From Candidatus Altimarinus sp. (GTDB taxonomy: Bacteria > Patescibacteriota > Gracilibacteria > BD1-5 > UBA6164), in NCBI GenBank assembly GCA_020724225.1, contig DYHI01000002.1, positions 1 to 64,000 of the forward strand: a DNA stretch of 64,000 bases, read 5' to 3'. The notes beneath the pieces were generated by a model, which did no database searches, was not told where the DNA came from, and saw nothing but the letters and a program-made list of their open reading frames with translations. The position numbers were made by a program, and so were the translations under genes. This document shows positions 12,560 through 27,028 of this stretch, in pieces. Position 1 is the stretch's first letter. Every line of letters starts with the position of its first letter.

Positions 12560-14011
12560 CTATAAATCCAAATACTGATCTATTCTAATCTGCCATACAA
12601 ACTCATCTATATGTGAAACTAGTATCATACCTCATTTGAATTCATCAAGTGCTTTTGCGATAACAGGAATATGTCTGAAATTGATATGATTTGTAGGCTC
12701 ATCAAGTATAAGAATACCAGGTTTCATAAACATAAGTCTACAGAATGCTACAAGTCATTTTTGTCATTCTGATAAATCTCCTACTCTTGATTTCATAACT
12801 TCTCAGCTTATAAGAAATCAAGCAGCTTTTGATCTAAATTCTTGTTCTGGCATATTTTCATCGACACTTCTCAGACAATCATATACTGTTTGATTGAAGT
12901 CTAAGTTTGAAAAATCTTGTCTATAATACCCTATTTTAACTCATGGAGTAAGTGTGCATCATTCTTCCTTTCATGAAACTATTTTTTCAAGCAATGTTGA
13001 TTTACCTATACCATTTGGCCCTGATAAAAGTAGATGATCATCTTTTCTTAGTTCTACTTCTACATCTCTTACAACTGGCTCATCATGACTCATTATATGA
13101 ACTGAATGTATTTTTAAAAGTACTCATCCTATATCTTCTTGAAGTGGAATTGTAAATTCTCTAATAGTTTTATCTTCTTTTCTTGTATCTACTATATCAT
13201 CTTCCATTTCCTCTGCTGCCTCTCTCATTTTTTTTGCTACAAGTCTAAGCTTACCTCATTTATGTGCAAATTTTTCTGCTTGTTCTTTTTTTGCAGCTGC
13301 TTCTTTTGCTAAACGAGCATTTGCCATATTTTCTTTTTCTTTATTTCTCTCAATTTGTTCCACTACATCGTTATAATCTCAAACAAATTGTTCAACATGT
13401 TTTGTATGTACATCAAGGTATAATACTCAATCCGTAAAACTATTTAGAAATTCAGCATCATGAGAAATTACCAAAACTGTCTTTTTGTAGTTTTGTAAAA
13501 ATGTAGTCAAGTGCCAGATACCGTCTTTATCTAGATTGTTTGTAGGCTCATCCAATAGTAGTATATCAGGATTTTGTATAAGTGCAGCAGCAAGTAAAAG
13601 TCTTGCTTGTTGTCATCATGAAAATGCTTTTATATGTTTTGTAAGCGGTGCTTTCAAGTTTACTACATCAAGTATTTCAAATATTTGTTTATCTATATTA
13701 AAAACTGTCTTATCAGGAAAATATTTTCTGAAAAACTCTTGTACAGTTAATTCTTTGTCTTCAGCCATTACTACTTGATATCATGTTGCAATAGTCAATT
13801 TTTTATCTACATTTATAACTCATGATTTTTTTTCTAGACTTCAATTTATAAGCTTAAAAATAGTTGATTTTCAGGCTCCATTTTGTCACATTATAGTGAT
13901 TTTACTTCATTTTCTAACATTGAAAGTTACATCTTCTAGGATTGGTTTTTTAAAATCATAAAAAAAGTTAACGAGTTTGAAGCTTATTACGGTTTCATTT
14001 GATACTGCCAT
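12560..14011 (-). CDS. ABC-F family ATP-binding protein
   Basis: Two ABC domains (N-terminal GxxGxGKST-type loop near 13870, second near 13000), LSGG/LLLDEPTN-like segments read on the minus strand; no TM segments. Confidence 0.85.
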
Positions 14012-14132
14012 TATTTGATTGGATTAATATTTAAAACAAGGACATTATATAAAAAAATGAAAATTTGCAAATTATTTGACTTTAAGATTTAATAAATATA
14101 ATATTTTTACTTTTTGATACTAAGTCTCAATT

Positions 14133-14528
14133 ATGAATATAGAAAATATACTAAAAAAACACTCTAAAAGTGTTACATCGGAGAGGATAGAAATCTACAA
14201 TTTTTTGCAGACAAAGCATATATTTTGTGCAAATGATTTACTAGGCGAATTTAAAGATTTATGAAGAGCTTCTGTTTTCAGAACTATTAATTTATTTTTA
14301 GAAATATGAGTTATAAGAAAAGTCTGACTTGGAGACAAAGCTGACAATTACGAGCTAATTCATGAGGATCATCACCACGAACATATGAAGTGTGAAAAAT
14401 GTTGAGAAATAATTAGTTTTGAATCTGAAAGTATTTGTAAAAAGATATTTGAAGAAGCAAAAAAAATGTGATTCAAAATAAAAGAACACAGTATCTGAGT
14501 TTTGTGAACTTGTAAAAAATGTATCTAA
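14133..14528 (+). CDS. Fur/Zur-family metal-responsive regulator
   Basis: MNIENILKKHSKSVTSERIEIYNFLQ...ASVFRTINLF...HEDHHHEHMKCEKCGEIISFE...CKKCI; directly upstream of a zinc ABC operon. Confidence 0.9.
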
Positions 14529-14552
14529 TTTTTATTATTTAATATATAATTT

Positions 14553-15527
14553 ATGAAAAAAATATTTGTACTATTAATTACTATAACTATTTTATTTTCT
14601 TGTGGGAAAAATACAGAAGAACAAACTGTTAAAAGTGATGAGAAAGTTATAAACAATACAGAAACAATTGAACCAAAAAAAGTTGTTTACACTTCTTTTT
14701 ATCCAATTCACTTTTTAACTAAATCTCTACTTTGAGACACAGCAAAAGTGATAAATATTGTTCCAGCTTGAGTAGAAGCCCACTCATTTGAACCAAGCTT
14801 AAAACAGATTTGAGATCTACAAAAATCAGATTTAATAATTATGAGCTGACTTTGAATGGAGTCTTATGAAGAAAAATTGACAAAATCAGTTTGATCTTGA
14901 AAAATTGTGTTACTTAGTGAAAAACTAGAAAATTTAATTAAATTTGATAAAGATAAAAATCATGATGAACATGCAGAAGAAAATCATAAAGATGAAGAAC
15001 ATTGACATAAACATTGAGATACAGATCCTCATACTTGGTTATCTCCAAAAGTATATAAAGACTTAGCAAATATACTTGCAATGGAACTTGAAAATGCTTG
15101 ATTTAAAGATTTGGATAAATCAATTTTAGTTAAACTTGAAAAATTGGAAAAAAATTATTCTACTTGATTAAAAGATTGTGAAGTAAAAGAACTAGTTACA
15201 TCACATGAAGCTTTTTGATATCTTGCTCGTGACTTTGGATTGACTCAGCATCCTGTTTTTGGTATATCACCTGAGGAAGAACCATCAGCAAAAGATATAG
15301 CAAATGTAGTTGATTTGATTAAAAAAGAGAAATTAAGCTATATATTTTCAGAAGAGTTTGTTTCTCCTAAATTTGCCGAGACAATTATAAAAGAAACTTG
15401 AACAACAGTTTTAACTTTACATCCTCTAGAAAGTTTGACACCAGATGAAGAACTTGCAAAAGAAGATTATGTTTCTATAATGACAAAGAATTTAGAAAAG
15501 TTAAGAACTTGATTAAAATGTAATTAA
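14553..15527 (+). CDS. znuA: Zinc/metal ABC transporter substrate-binding lipoprotein (ZnuA-like)
   Basis: Lipobox ITILFSCGK; His-rich loop NHDEHAEENHKDEEHGHKHGDTDPHTWLSP; TSHEAFGYLARDFGL. Confidence 0.9.
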
Positions 15528-15530
15528 TAT

Positions 15531-16277
15531 ATGTCTAAAATAATAGAACTTAAAAATCTTTCATTTTCATACTCTGATGAAAAAAATATATTTTCTCACA
15601 TAGATACTTCTGTGTCTAAGTGAGATTTTATTGGTATTTTTTGAGAAAATTGAAGTGGTAAAACTACTTTGGTAAAACTTATTTTATGACTTTTGAAACC
15701 AGATAATTGAGAGATAAACTGGTATGATGAAAATGGAAAAAAAACTAAAAAAAATAATTTCAATATAGAATACATCTCTCAAAAAGCTCAAATGATTGAT
15801 GGTTTGGTGCCTATAACTGTGAAGGAACTAATAAAAATGTGAAATAAGCCAAAATGATGATTTATAAATCATTTCAAAGAAACTTGTTCTTATGAAACTA
15901 TAGAAAAAGCTCTAAAACATGTAAATATGGAAGATTTCATAAATACTCCTTTTTCAAATTTATCTGGATGACAAAAACAAAGAGTACTTATTGCTAAGTC
16001 TCTTATATCAAATCCAGATATAATCATAATGGACGAGGCAACTGCTTGAATTGATCTAGTTGCACAAAAACATTTTTATGATTTACTTGCTCACCTAAAT
16101 GAAATTCACAATATAACTATTATACTTATTTCTCACGATACAAAATTTATCGGGGAAAAAATAAAAAGACTCTGGTATATCTGAAAAAATAACTGTGAAG
16201 AATGCTCAAATGATAAAATACATCTGCTAAATATAAAAATGATGTTTAAAAATCAAAAAGTAGAATTTTTTAATTAA
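15531..16277 (+). CDS. znuC: Zinc/metal ABC transporter ATP-binding protein (ZnuC-like)
   Basis: GIFGENGSGKTTLVK, LSGGQKQRVLIAKSL, IIMDEATAGIDLV; all but the LSGGQ region rely on TGA=Gly. Confidence 0.9.
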
Positions 16278-16282
16278 TTTTT

Positions 16283-17092
16283 ATGCTAGAAATACTTCAG
16301 TACGAATTTATGCAAAATGCTTTTATAGTAGGTATCCTGTTATGACTAATAGGACCTATTTTGGGAGTGTTTTTGATTATCAGAAGGTATACTATGATAT
16401 CAGATACTCTTGCTCATACTTCATTGACTGGAGTTATTTTGTGATTAATAAGTTCTTATTCTCCTATTATTGTTACACTTTTTTATACTGTATTTTCAGC
16501 ACTTATAATAGAAAAACTCAGGAGTACAAAAAAACTAGCCTGAGATATGACTTTATCTTTAATACTTGCTTTAAATTTGTGAGTAGTTGCAACAGCTATG
16601 AGTTTAAATAGCAAAGTTATGTTAAATATTTCATCTTATCTTTTTTGAAGTATAGCTCTTGTTTCAAGACAAGATGTTTATATACTTTTATGATTAGCAT
16701 GATTTATATTGATCTTTTTATATTTCATAAAAAACTCCCTTCTAAAAGTCACTTATGACGAGGACAATGCCGAAGCATCAGGAATAAATGTGAAACTTAT
16801 AAATATAGTTTTTATAATCTTGGTTGCTATACTTATAACTCTTGCTATTCCTATTACATGAACATTACTTATATCAGCACTTATTATCTTACCGGTTATA
16901 GCATCTAGTCAAATAAGTTGGAGTTTCAAATCAACAATCATAATAGCAGAATTAATCTCAATTATATCAGTTATTTTGTGAATAATTTTGTCATACTATT
17001 ATGATATATCAGCAAGTGGGATGATAACATTTATGCTTATATGATTTTTTGTGATATTTTTTAGCTATTCTAAAATAAGTGTAAAAAAATAA
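16283..17092 (+). CDS. znuB: Zinc/metal ABC transporter permease (ZnuB-like)
   Basis: MLEILQYEFMQNAFIVGILLGLIGPILGVFLIIRRYTMISDTLAHTSLTGVILG... ABC-3 permease signature. Confidence 0.9.
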
Positions 17093-17116
17093 ATCTGGAA
17101 ATCCAGATTTATTTTT

Positions 17117-17118
<2 letters not shown>
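17083..17118. terminator. Bidirectional terminator between convergent znuB and gdh
   Basis: AAAAAAATAAATCTGGAAATCCAGATTTATTTTTTT. Confidence 0.85.
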
Positions 17119-18382
<1,264 letters not shown>

Positions 18383-18514
18383 AAAATTTAATTAATAATT
18401 AATAGTTAATAATTAACAATTAATGAAATTCAATTAATTTTCATTAGAATTAATTATAATTTTGAATTATATTTAATAAAATAAAAAGTCAAAATAAAAT
18501 GAGAATAATTATCA

Positions 18515-18853
18515 TTATAATTCTATATTTTCATAATGATTAATTTTTTCTCACAAAATAGTTATTACATCAAATCTAGCTTTTTCCATATCTATATTTT
18601 TTGTTAAACAATAATAATTTATAGTTTTTCTGATCTTTTGCCTTTTCCCATAGTTTATACTTTCCTCTCCTATTCAGAATCTATCATTTTTGCGATACTT
18701 TACTTCAACAAATATGTGTAAATTTCAAAGTTTTGCAACTATATCAAGCTCCCCAATTATTCCAAACTTGAAATTTGTTTCCAAAATTTGATATCATTTT
18801 TCTTTTAAATATTTAATAGCCACAATTTCTCATATATCCCCTGATTTTTTCAT
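18515..18853 (-). CDS. yraN: YraN/UPF0102 family nuclease-like protein
   Basis: MKKSGDIGEIVAIKYLKEKGYQILETNFKFGIIGELDIVAK...FVEVKYRKND. Confidence 0.85.
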
Positions 18854-18987
18854 GTAGTAGTTTTTAGATTATAGTTTAAAGATTAGAATTTTTTGAATAA
18901 TATCTTAAAATTCAATTTTCATAATTAAAGTAAAGATTTACCTTTATCATTCCTGTGAAAGTAAAGATCTATAATGAAAAATCCTTA

Positions 18988-19593
18988 TTATTTAAAATAT
19001 TTATCTAAAGTTTCTTTTACTTGGGAAAAAACTTCTAGAATTGTTCAATTAGCATCAATTAAAACTATATTTCTTGTATCTTTAAACTTTTCTAAAGTTT
19101 CTAAATACTTTTCTCTCACTTTTACGAGAAATTTCAAATCTTCAAAAAATTCTTTTTCTCATCCTCTATTTTTTAATCTTTTTTCTATATTTTCTACACT
19201 TACATCAAATATAAAAGTCAAATCTGGAATCATTATATTGTCATAATTGTGATAATTATAAATAGTATCAAAATCTATCCCACTTGCTCATTGATAAGCA
19301 TATGTTGAGTAATCAAAACGACTTGAAAGAATTGTAGAGTGTTTGATTATCTCTTTTCTGATTATTGTCTGTTCTTCTCTATCTTTTACATAAAGTTCCA
19401 AAGCTTGTTTCGGAGAATCAAATCCTCATGATTTAAGTCTATTTATAATTTCTTTTCAAGATGCAGTATTTGAAGTTGGCTCTTTTGTTATCCATAACTG
19501 AATATTTTTGTTTTTTGATCTCAAATACTCAACAGTTTTATTTAACTGAGTATCTTTTCAACTTCAGTCTAGTCACTCAAAAATAATAAACAT
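18988..19593 (-). CDS. tmk: Thymidylate kinase
   Basis: MFIIFEGLDGSGKDTQLNKTVEYL...TKEPTS...SRFDYSTYAYQ. Confidence 0.93.
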
Positions 19594-19596
19594 AAG

Positions 19597-19631
19597 AAAT
19601 TACGAATTATGAATTACGAATTACAAATTAT
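19597..19631. repeat. Intergenic AATTACGAATTATGAATTACGAATTACAAATT repeat
   Basis: Same unit as at 8076-8107. Confidence 0.7.
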
Positions 19632-19718
19632 TGTATAGACTTTTTAAAAAAAAGCTAATTTTTGCATAATACAAAATTGTATGATAAAATAGAGGTAATA
19701 TAATTTAATTTTAAAAAG

Positions 19719-20486
19719 ATGCCTTGAATAACTACTCCAGAGGTTTATGCTTTTGATAAGCAGATAGTATTAGAATGAAGAAAAAGAGAAATAATAAAAG
19801 ATTTCTGAAGTTTAATTGATTCATTTATTATAACAACGACTAAAGATAGTGAAGCTTGGATAAACTTTAAAGACTGATTTTTAGAAAAAGTTAAAAATGA
19901 GCTAAAAACACCAGAGGAAAGAAAAATACTAACTGATTATATAGAAGAGCAAATGAGAAATTCTTCTTGAGATAATAAATTACAGTTTGTTGAATTATGG
20001 GCAAGAGTCTGAAATATTTGAAAAAACATTGAAGGGTTCACTAAAGTACCAGAATATAAAGAAGAAATTCCTTTTGAAATTGCAGGATGATCAATAACAA
20101 AAAAAGTTTTAACAAAAAAAGAATGATGAAAATGGTATGAATTAACTACAGAATACAAAACTTATCAAATCACATGATGAGATATAGAAAATATTTGAAA
20201 CAATACTTATAGAGTATACTTAGAATGAAAAAGAAAAGTATGAAAATACTGAAGTTCTTGAACAAATGAATACATTGATATAAAGTATAACTGATGAAAT
20301 ACAATTCAAATTTTAGATAATTATTGAGAAAGTATATGAATAGTACCTATAAGAAACAAAAGAGAAATATCTATTGATGGTGGTCATAGAAGACAAGTAG
20401 TGAGAGAAAGAAATTCATTTATTTCGTTTGAATTAAAAAATTCATGATCAAAAATAGAAATTGAACTTAGTTTTCCTAATAGATAA
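19719..20486 (+). CDS. Hypothetical protein
   Basis: 256-codon continuous TGA=Gly frame: MPGITTPEVYAFDKQIVLEGRKREI... Confidence 0.7.
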
Positions 20487-20526
20487 TAATTAATTTTTCC
20501 ACCTTTACAAATTGCAAACTTTCTAT

Positions 20527-20560
20527 AAAATAAACTCTAGAAATTTCTAGAGTTTATTTT
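20527..20560. terminator. Terminator hairpin
   Basis: AAAATAAACTCTAGAAATTTCTAGAGTTTATTTT. Confidence 0.8.
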
Positions 20561-20574
20561 TAATTTGTCATACC

Positions 20575-22251
20575 TTGTCAATAATAGAGGAACTAGAAAA
20601 TAGCATAGACATAGTCGATCTTGTTTGAAAGTACTCAAAACTTAAAAAAATTTGAGCCAATTATAAATGTCTCTGCCCTTTTCCATGACACTCAGAAAAA
20701 ACACCCTCATTTGTAGTAAGTCCAAGTAAACAAATTGCTTATTGTTTTGGTTGTCATAGATGATGATGACCTATCAAATTTGTAATGGACATAGAAAACT
20801 GTGAATTCAAAGAAGCTGTAGAAATACTTTGAAATATAACATGAGTAAAAATAAAATGATTTGAAAACTGGAAATCAGAAGAAACAGCTAAATCAGAAAA
20901 AAATTTATTTACACTTTATAAAGATATAGCAAATTACTATAAATCTAGTTTAAAAAGATACCAGGAAATAATTGATTATTTAAAAAATAGATGATTATCA
21001 GAAGATAGTTTAAATACCTTTTCACTATGATATGCTGACGATTGAATAAATTTATACAATTTTTTGAGAGATAAATGATATGATGATGAGATAATTAAAG
21101 AATCACAAGTATTTTTGGATGTATCTAGAAGAAAAGATAAATTTTTGTGAAGAGTTATTTTTCCTATAAAAAATCATAGATGAGATACTGTTGCTTTTGC
21201 ATGAAGAATAATTAATAATTGAGAACCAAAGTATTTAAATTCACCAGCTTCACATATTTATGATAAATCAAATATCCTTTACTGACTATTTGAAGCCAGA
21301 CAAGAAATTACTAAAAAAGATTTTGTGATAATTACAGAAGGTTATATGGATACCATAAGTCTTCATCAATATGGTTTTAAAAATACTGTCGCAGTAAGTT
21401 GAACTGCCTTAACAGAAAAACACCTTACATTATTAAAAAGACTTACAAACAAAATATATCTTTGTTTTGATAATGACAAAGCTTGAGACAGTGCGACTCG
21501 TCTTAGTCTAGAACTTATGAAAAATAAATGATTTGAGGTAAAAATAATACTTCTTGAATGATGAAAAGATCCAGATGAGATTCTTAAATCCTGAGAAGAC
21601 TTTCAAAAATTTATAGATAATGCTGTTTCTCCGATTGTATACTTTATCAAAAAAAGTGTATTCAATGAAAAAAGTTTAGATGACAAAAAAAATACTCTTA
21701 AAACAATTTTGGAAGTATTAAAAAGTTATAGTGACAATATAGAAAAAGACTTTTATATAAAAGAAATATCTAAGCTTCTTGATATTCCTACAAAATTGAT
21801 TTATGATGAATTAAATAAAATCCCGAACAAAAAAGAAGATATATCATGAGAAAAAAATATACAAATAACTAGTCAAGACTATGCAGTTGCATACCTACTC
21901 ATAAACCCATATTACAGAAATCAAATATCAAAAGAACTTGCCTTTTTAGATGATATAGACTTCATATTAGGTGATGCATTAAAAAACAATGACTTTTTAA
22001 ATAATATAAGTCTTGATAAAAAAGAATTTTATAGATGATTAGCTTTAGAAATAGAAGAGAAGTTAAATAATCTTACTGATGATAAAATAACTGATGACAT
22101 CAAAAAACTATGTCAAAAAATCAATTCTGATATATTTAAAAAAGAGTCTTTAAAACTTAAAGAAGTGTTAACAAAAGATAAAAATAATTTAGAAGTTTTG
22201 ATAAAATATAATAATTTACTTAAAAAAGCTAAAGAAAATAAGATTACATAA
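20575..22251 (+). CDS. dnaG: DNA primase (probable TTG start)
   Basis: [31 protein letters not shown] zinc finger; TOPRIM VIITEGYMDTISLHQYGFKNTVAVSGTALT...CFDNDKAGDSA. Confidence 0.95.
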
Positions 22252-22404
22252 ATTAAAAACTTGAAAAATATTATTTTTTTATATAATATGTTTATGAAAA
22301 ATATTATTAATTACTAATAAAAAACTATATCTCCTTCTAAAATTAAAATAAGAAGGAATTTTTGTAGTATAAAGTAATCTATTATTTCTTAAAAAAAATC
22401 AAAA

Positions 22405-23793
22405 ATGGCTAGAAAAGATGATAATAAAGATGAAAAAAAACATAAATGAAATCAAATCGAAGAAGTAGATTTAGATTCAATTGATTTTGATAAAGATGAT
22501 GTATCTGATGATTTACCTATGGAGGATGATTTAGATAATGAATTGAATGATGATTTTTTTGATGATGATTTCTGATTTGATGATTTTGGTGATGATTTTG
22601 ACATAGACTGAGAAAAAGAATGAAAAAAAGAAAAATGACTTAAAAAAATGCCTGTAGATAGAGATGAGGACAAAAGAAGGCTTTGAAAATGATTACTTAA
22701 GTTTATCGATGTTGAAGTAGATCCAAAAATGCTAGAAGGTATGCCTGATAGCATTCAAATCTTGATGAAAAAATGAAAAGTAGAATGAAAAATCACTCAA
22801 GATGAACTTATGTCAGCTATTCCTCATGCTGAGGATGATATAGATTTACTTGATGAAGTTTATACAAGATTTCTACAACTGAAAATAGATATAGTTGATA
22901 ATCTAGAAAAAGATACTCTATTTGATATAGAAAAAGATGTAAAAGAAGATAAATCTATTTCTCTTTCTGAAATAAGTGATGATAGTATAAGAATGTACCT
23001 AAACGAAATATGAAGAGTTCCACTTCTAAGTCAAGATGAAGAAGTTGAATTAGGTAAAAAAGTAAGAGAATGAAACCAAGATGCGAGAAAAAAATTAGCA
23101 GCAGCAAATTTGAGACTTGTAGTTTCAATAGCAAAAAAATATATGGGAAGAGGTCTTTGACTTCTAGATTTGATACAAGAATGAAATGTGTGACTATTTA
23201 GAGCTGTAGACAAATTTGACCCGGATAAATGATTTAAATTTTCAACTTATGCAACATGGTGGATAAGACAATGAGTAACAAGAGCTATTGCAGATCAAGC
23301 AAGAACTATAAGAGTTCCTGTTCATATGATTGAAACAATAAACAAATTTACTCATACTTACAGAAGACTTACTCAAGAACTTACTCGTGAACCTCTTATG
23401 GAAGAGTTAGCGACAGAGCTTGATATGGATATAAGAAAGGTAAGACAAATAATGAGAATTTCTCAAGATATATTGTCTCTTGATGCACCAGTTTGAACAG
23501 AAGAAGATACTTCACTATGAGATTTTATAGAAGATGATAAAAATCCAACTCCAGATGATCAAACAAATATGAAACTTTTGAAAGAAAATCTTTATGATAT
23601 GCTTGATTTCTTAACTCCTAGAGAAAGAAAAATCATAATCATGAGATTTTGACTTGATGGTTGAGATGTACATACTCTTGAAGAAGTTGGGAAAGAGTTT
23701 TGAGTTACAAGAGAAAGAATCAGACAAATAGAAGCAAAAACTCTTGAAAAACTAAAAGAACACCCAAATGCAGATAAAATAAGATTTTTCTAA
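22405..23793 (+). CDS. rpoD: Primary sigma-70 factor
   Basis: Acidic N-terminus; [85 protein letters not shown]. Confidence 0.97.
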
Positions 23794-23803
23794 TAATTTT
23801 ACT

Positions 23804-23840
23804 AACAAAAATATGAAAGCATTGCTTTCATATTTTTGTT
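23804..23840. terminator. Bidirectional terminator
   Basis: AACAAAAATATGAAAGCATTGCTTTCATATTTTTGTT. Confidence 0.85.
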
Positions 23841-26800
23841 TATTTTTTAAATATCACAGGTGGCTGACTTTGTATCAATGGATTATACTCAATAACTATT
23901 GGATACTTATAATTTGGTGATTCCGATGAAAAATATGAAATTCATCATCATGCAGAAGTATCTCCTATTCAATCACTATTTGTATCTTTTAGATAATACC
24001 TTCTCAAATAATTTAGGTCATATTTTTGAGCCTCTTCTATACTACTACAATTTGATACATAATAAGGACACTTTATAGGAAAAGCTCTAGATCATCCTAT
24101 AGTATTTTCACTAAATACAGAACCATATATATATAACTGATTTTTTAATAATGTAAAACTTGTATCTCCTCATAATTCATTTGTTCAATCATAACTTATA
24201 AGTGATTTATCTGCATACATTATAGCTCTTATATAAGATACATTTGGATTTATATATATATTTCATCAGTTTCAATTTTCATCTTTCAAAACTGCTATTC
24301 AAAGTACACTATTTGTTCATGTTGTTGTGATGTTTCAATTAATATATAAATTTCATCACTCTATTATAATAGATTTATTTCATGAAACTGATCATGCTGA
24401 TAATGTTACATTTTGTCAGTTTAATTTTCAGAAATATAACAAACTTCAATTCAATATTTCCCTACCATCTTCATCATCTGAGAAATCTAAATTACCTATA
24501 ATCATACTTCAATTACTTGGAACAATATTTCTTATAAGTTCATAAACTTTTTTTCTTACATCTGCTTTTAAACTAGATTTTGTAATCTCTCAATTTACTA
24601 AAATTACTCAGCTTCAAGTTTGTCAAGATATTATTTCATTGTATTTATTTGAATATGTATTTCATATAACCTTTAAAGCATTAGCATAAGTATTTCAACT
24701 TCAAATAATCCCCCAATAACTATCTTTTCAATAAATATCACTATTATAGACTATATCTTTTCAATCTAATGAATATCAAATATGAGTTGAAATATAACTG
24801 TTTTGTATATCATTAATAGTTGCTCAAGTTTGTAATTGTAATTTAGTATAGAAAGGATAAGCTGTAACTCAAAAATTATTATTAAAAGTAGTATAATTTC
24901 AATTTCATTCTCCTACTGAGAAATTTACAGACGATGAATTAACTCAATATTTTAAATTTAATTTAGAATTAGTTTGATTTGTATTTCATGATCAAAATTC
25001 TAAATATATATTATTGCTTGTAGTTAGTGTTGTTCAATTTTTTGAAATCTGTATAGATCAACTTTGTACAAATCCTTCTGATAATCATTCATTAACTATA
25101 TCTCACAAAATAGAAGTATAATATATAGGAGAAAATTTGGCATCTATATTTGAATTTGATATAGTTTGATTTGGGATAGCTCATAAAGTTCAATTGATAT
25201 CAAAACTTATAGCTCATATACTAAATTCTGATGATAAATCAGAGATTGGAGAATTATTTTGATTTGATGTAGGAGTATAAAATTTAAATAAATAGGTATA
25301 TACTCAATTTGTTGATAATTCTCAAGTAAAAGAAGTATTTGAAGTAAGTCAGATTCAAAATCTATTTGTAAAGTTTGATGGTTCTGTGGTCCTATTTAAA
25401 AAAACAGATGAAACTCAAGTTCTTGTATATTGATTTAAATACATTGTATTGTTTATATCTCACCATTTTATATCAATTGTTCTTCAAATTCAAGTTGCTG
25501 GAACTATAGCATTTAAATAAGTATCTCTTAAAGTAATAGAAAGATTTTTTGTTGTTCAATCTGCTATATTTGCATTATCCTCAAGTTGATTAGTAGAAAC
25601 TGTTTTAGTAGTTATATTAAGTGTATTTGCATAAACATTGAAATTATGATTAAATGTTCAATTCCAACAATTTCATGCTTGATCACATATTTTTGTAATT
25701 GTTAAAGTATATTCTCTTGATCAATTTGATAATCTATCTAAATCAACATTTCTTAGATCCCAATTAAAGTTAAAATAACCGTCTGTTGATGTAAGAGATA
25801 ATGCTCAAGTTAGATTTGGATTATTAAACCTTTCATAATATCAACTCAATGCTACAACTGTAGTTCATCAATTATTATCAACATATATTCAAGAAAAATG
25901 ATAATTATTATTTGCCAAAATGTTATTTGGTGTAGTTATAGAAAGATCGGCTAATGTTGGTGGTGTCATATCAGGAACTAACTGTATAGTTCTATTAATA
26001 TTTCAAGTAGTATTTGATGCAGCATCTCTAAACCTCATATAAACTGTTTTTGATCAAAATGTTGATGTCAAAGTATGACCATAATTTCAATTTGTACAAG
26101 ATTGCCAATTAGTAGGATTTGTAGAATTTCAAAAAGCTACTTGCACTCATGGATTTGAATCTGTTGGACATGTTACATTCAAAACTACATTTATATTATC
26201 TGTTTGTATTGCTCATCAATTTATAGTAAAACTTCCTCATGCTGGAGCTACAGTATCAATAACTAAACTTTCTCAATTAAAAAATTGTGAATTTTCATTT
26301 AAAGCTACATCTCTAGATTTTATCATATTATTGTATGTTCATTGTGACAATCAAGATATTGAAAAAAGTCATGCAGAACTTCAAGTTCTCCATGTATTAG
26401 GATTAGGATTTGTCATATTAACACCATCAGATACCCTCTGTAACCTCAATAAATAAGAATTTAATCATGATCATCAAGCATCTGTTGCTCAATTCCAATT
26501 GTATGATATATTTATGTTATTTTTACAATACCATGTTGATGCTATTTTTGTACAACTTGTTCAGTCTTGATTAGAAGGATTTATGGTTAAAGATGTTGGA
26601 TTTGTAGGAACAGCAGCATCCCAATAAAGACACCTCATATTTCAAACTAAAGAGTTTCTAAAAAGAGGACTATTGAATGTTGAGTCATTAGAATTTGTAA
26701 ACTCAAATTGAGAAGCTGGATTATGTGGGATTAATGTAGATGAAGAATTATTCCTTGCTACAGCCCGATCAACACTATATCATGGAGCAAATCATCAAGT

Positions 26801-26944
26801 AGAATCTCAATCATAATCACACTCTAAAATAGGATTTCAAGTTGTACCATATGTAAAAACTTTATTATGATTTCCATACCAATTAGCATCTACATGATAA
26901 ACTCATAAAAGAAGAAATAATGTAAAAAATATGATTTTTTTCAT
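23840..26944 (-). CDS. Large secreted Ig/Big-like repeat surface protein
   Basis: Signal peptide MKKIIFFTLFLLLGVYHVDA; 1035 codons, Ser/Thr/Asn-rich with recurrent Ig-like segments (e.g. APASGSFTINGAIQTDN...). Confidence 0.8.
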
Positions 26945-27008
26945 TTTATATAAATTTTAATAATCTTTATATAATTAAAACATATTTTTGTATTTTTAGC
27001 AAAAAAAT

Positions 27009-27028
27009 AGCAAGTTTAAAAACTTGCT
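27009..27028. terminator. Terminator-like hairpin
   Basis: AGCAAGTTTAAAAACTTGCT flanked by A/T runs. Confidence 0.6.

Noticed and set aside
13536-13778. Plus-strand ORF in the track
   Set aside because: Antisense to the ABC-F ATPase gene, which is continuous on the minus strand with TGA=Gly.
16342-16611. Plus-strand ORF MTNRTYFGSVFDY...
   Set aside because: Out-of-frame artefact inside znuB.
22452-22754. Minus-strand [17 protein letters not shown]... in the track
   Set aside because: Antisense to the acidic N-terminus of rpoD; Ser-rich because GAT/GAA repeats read backwards.
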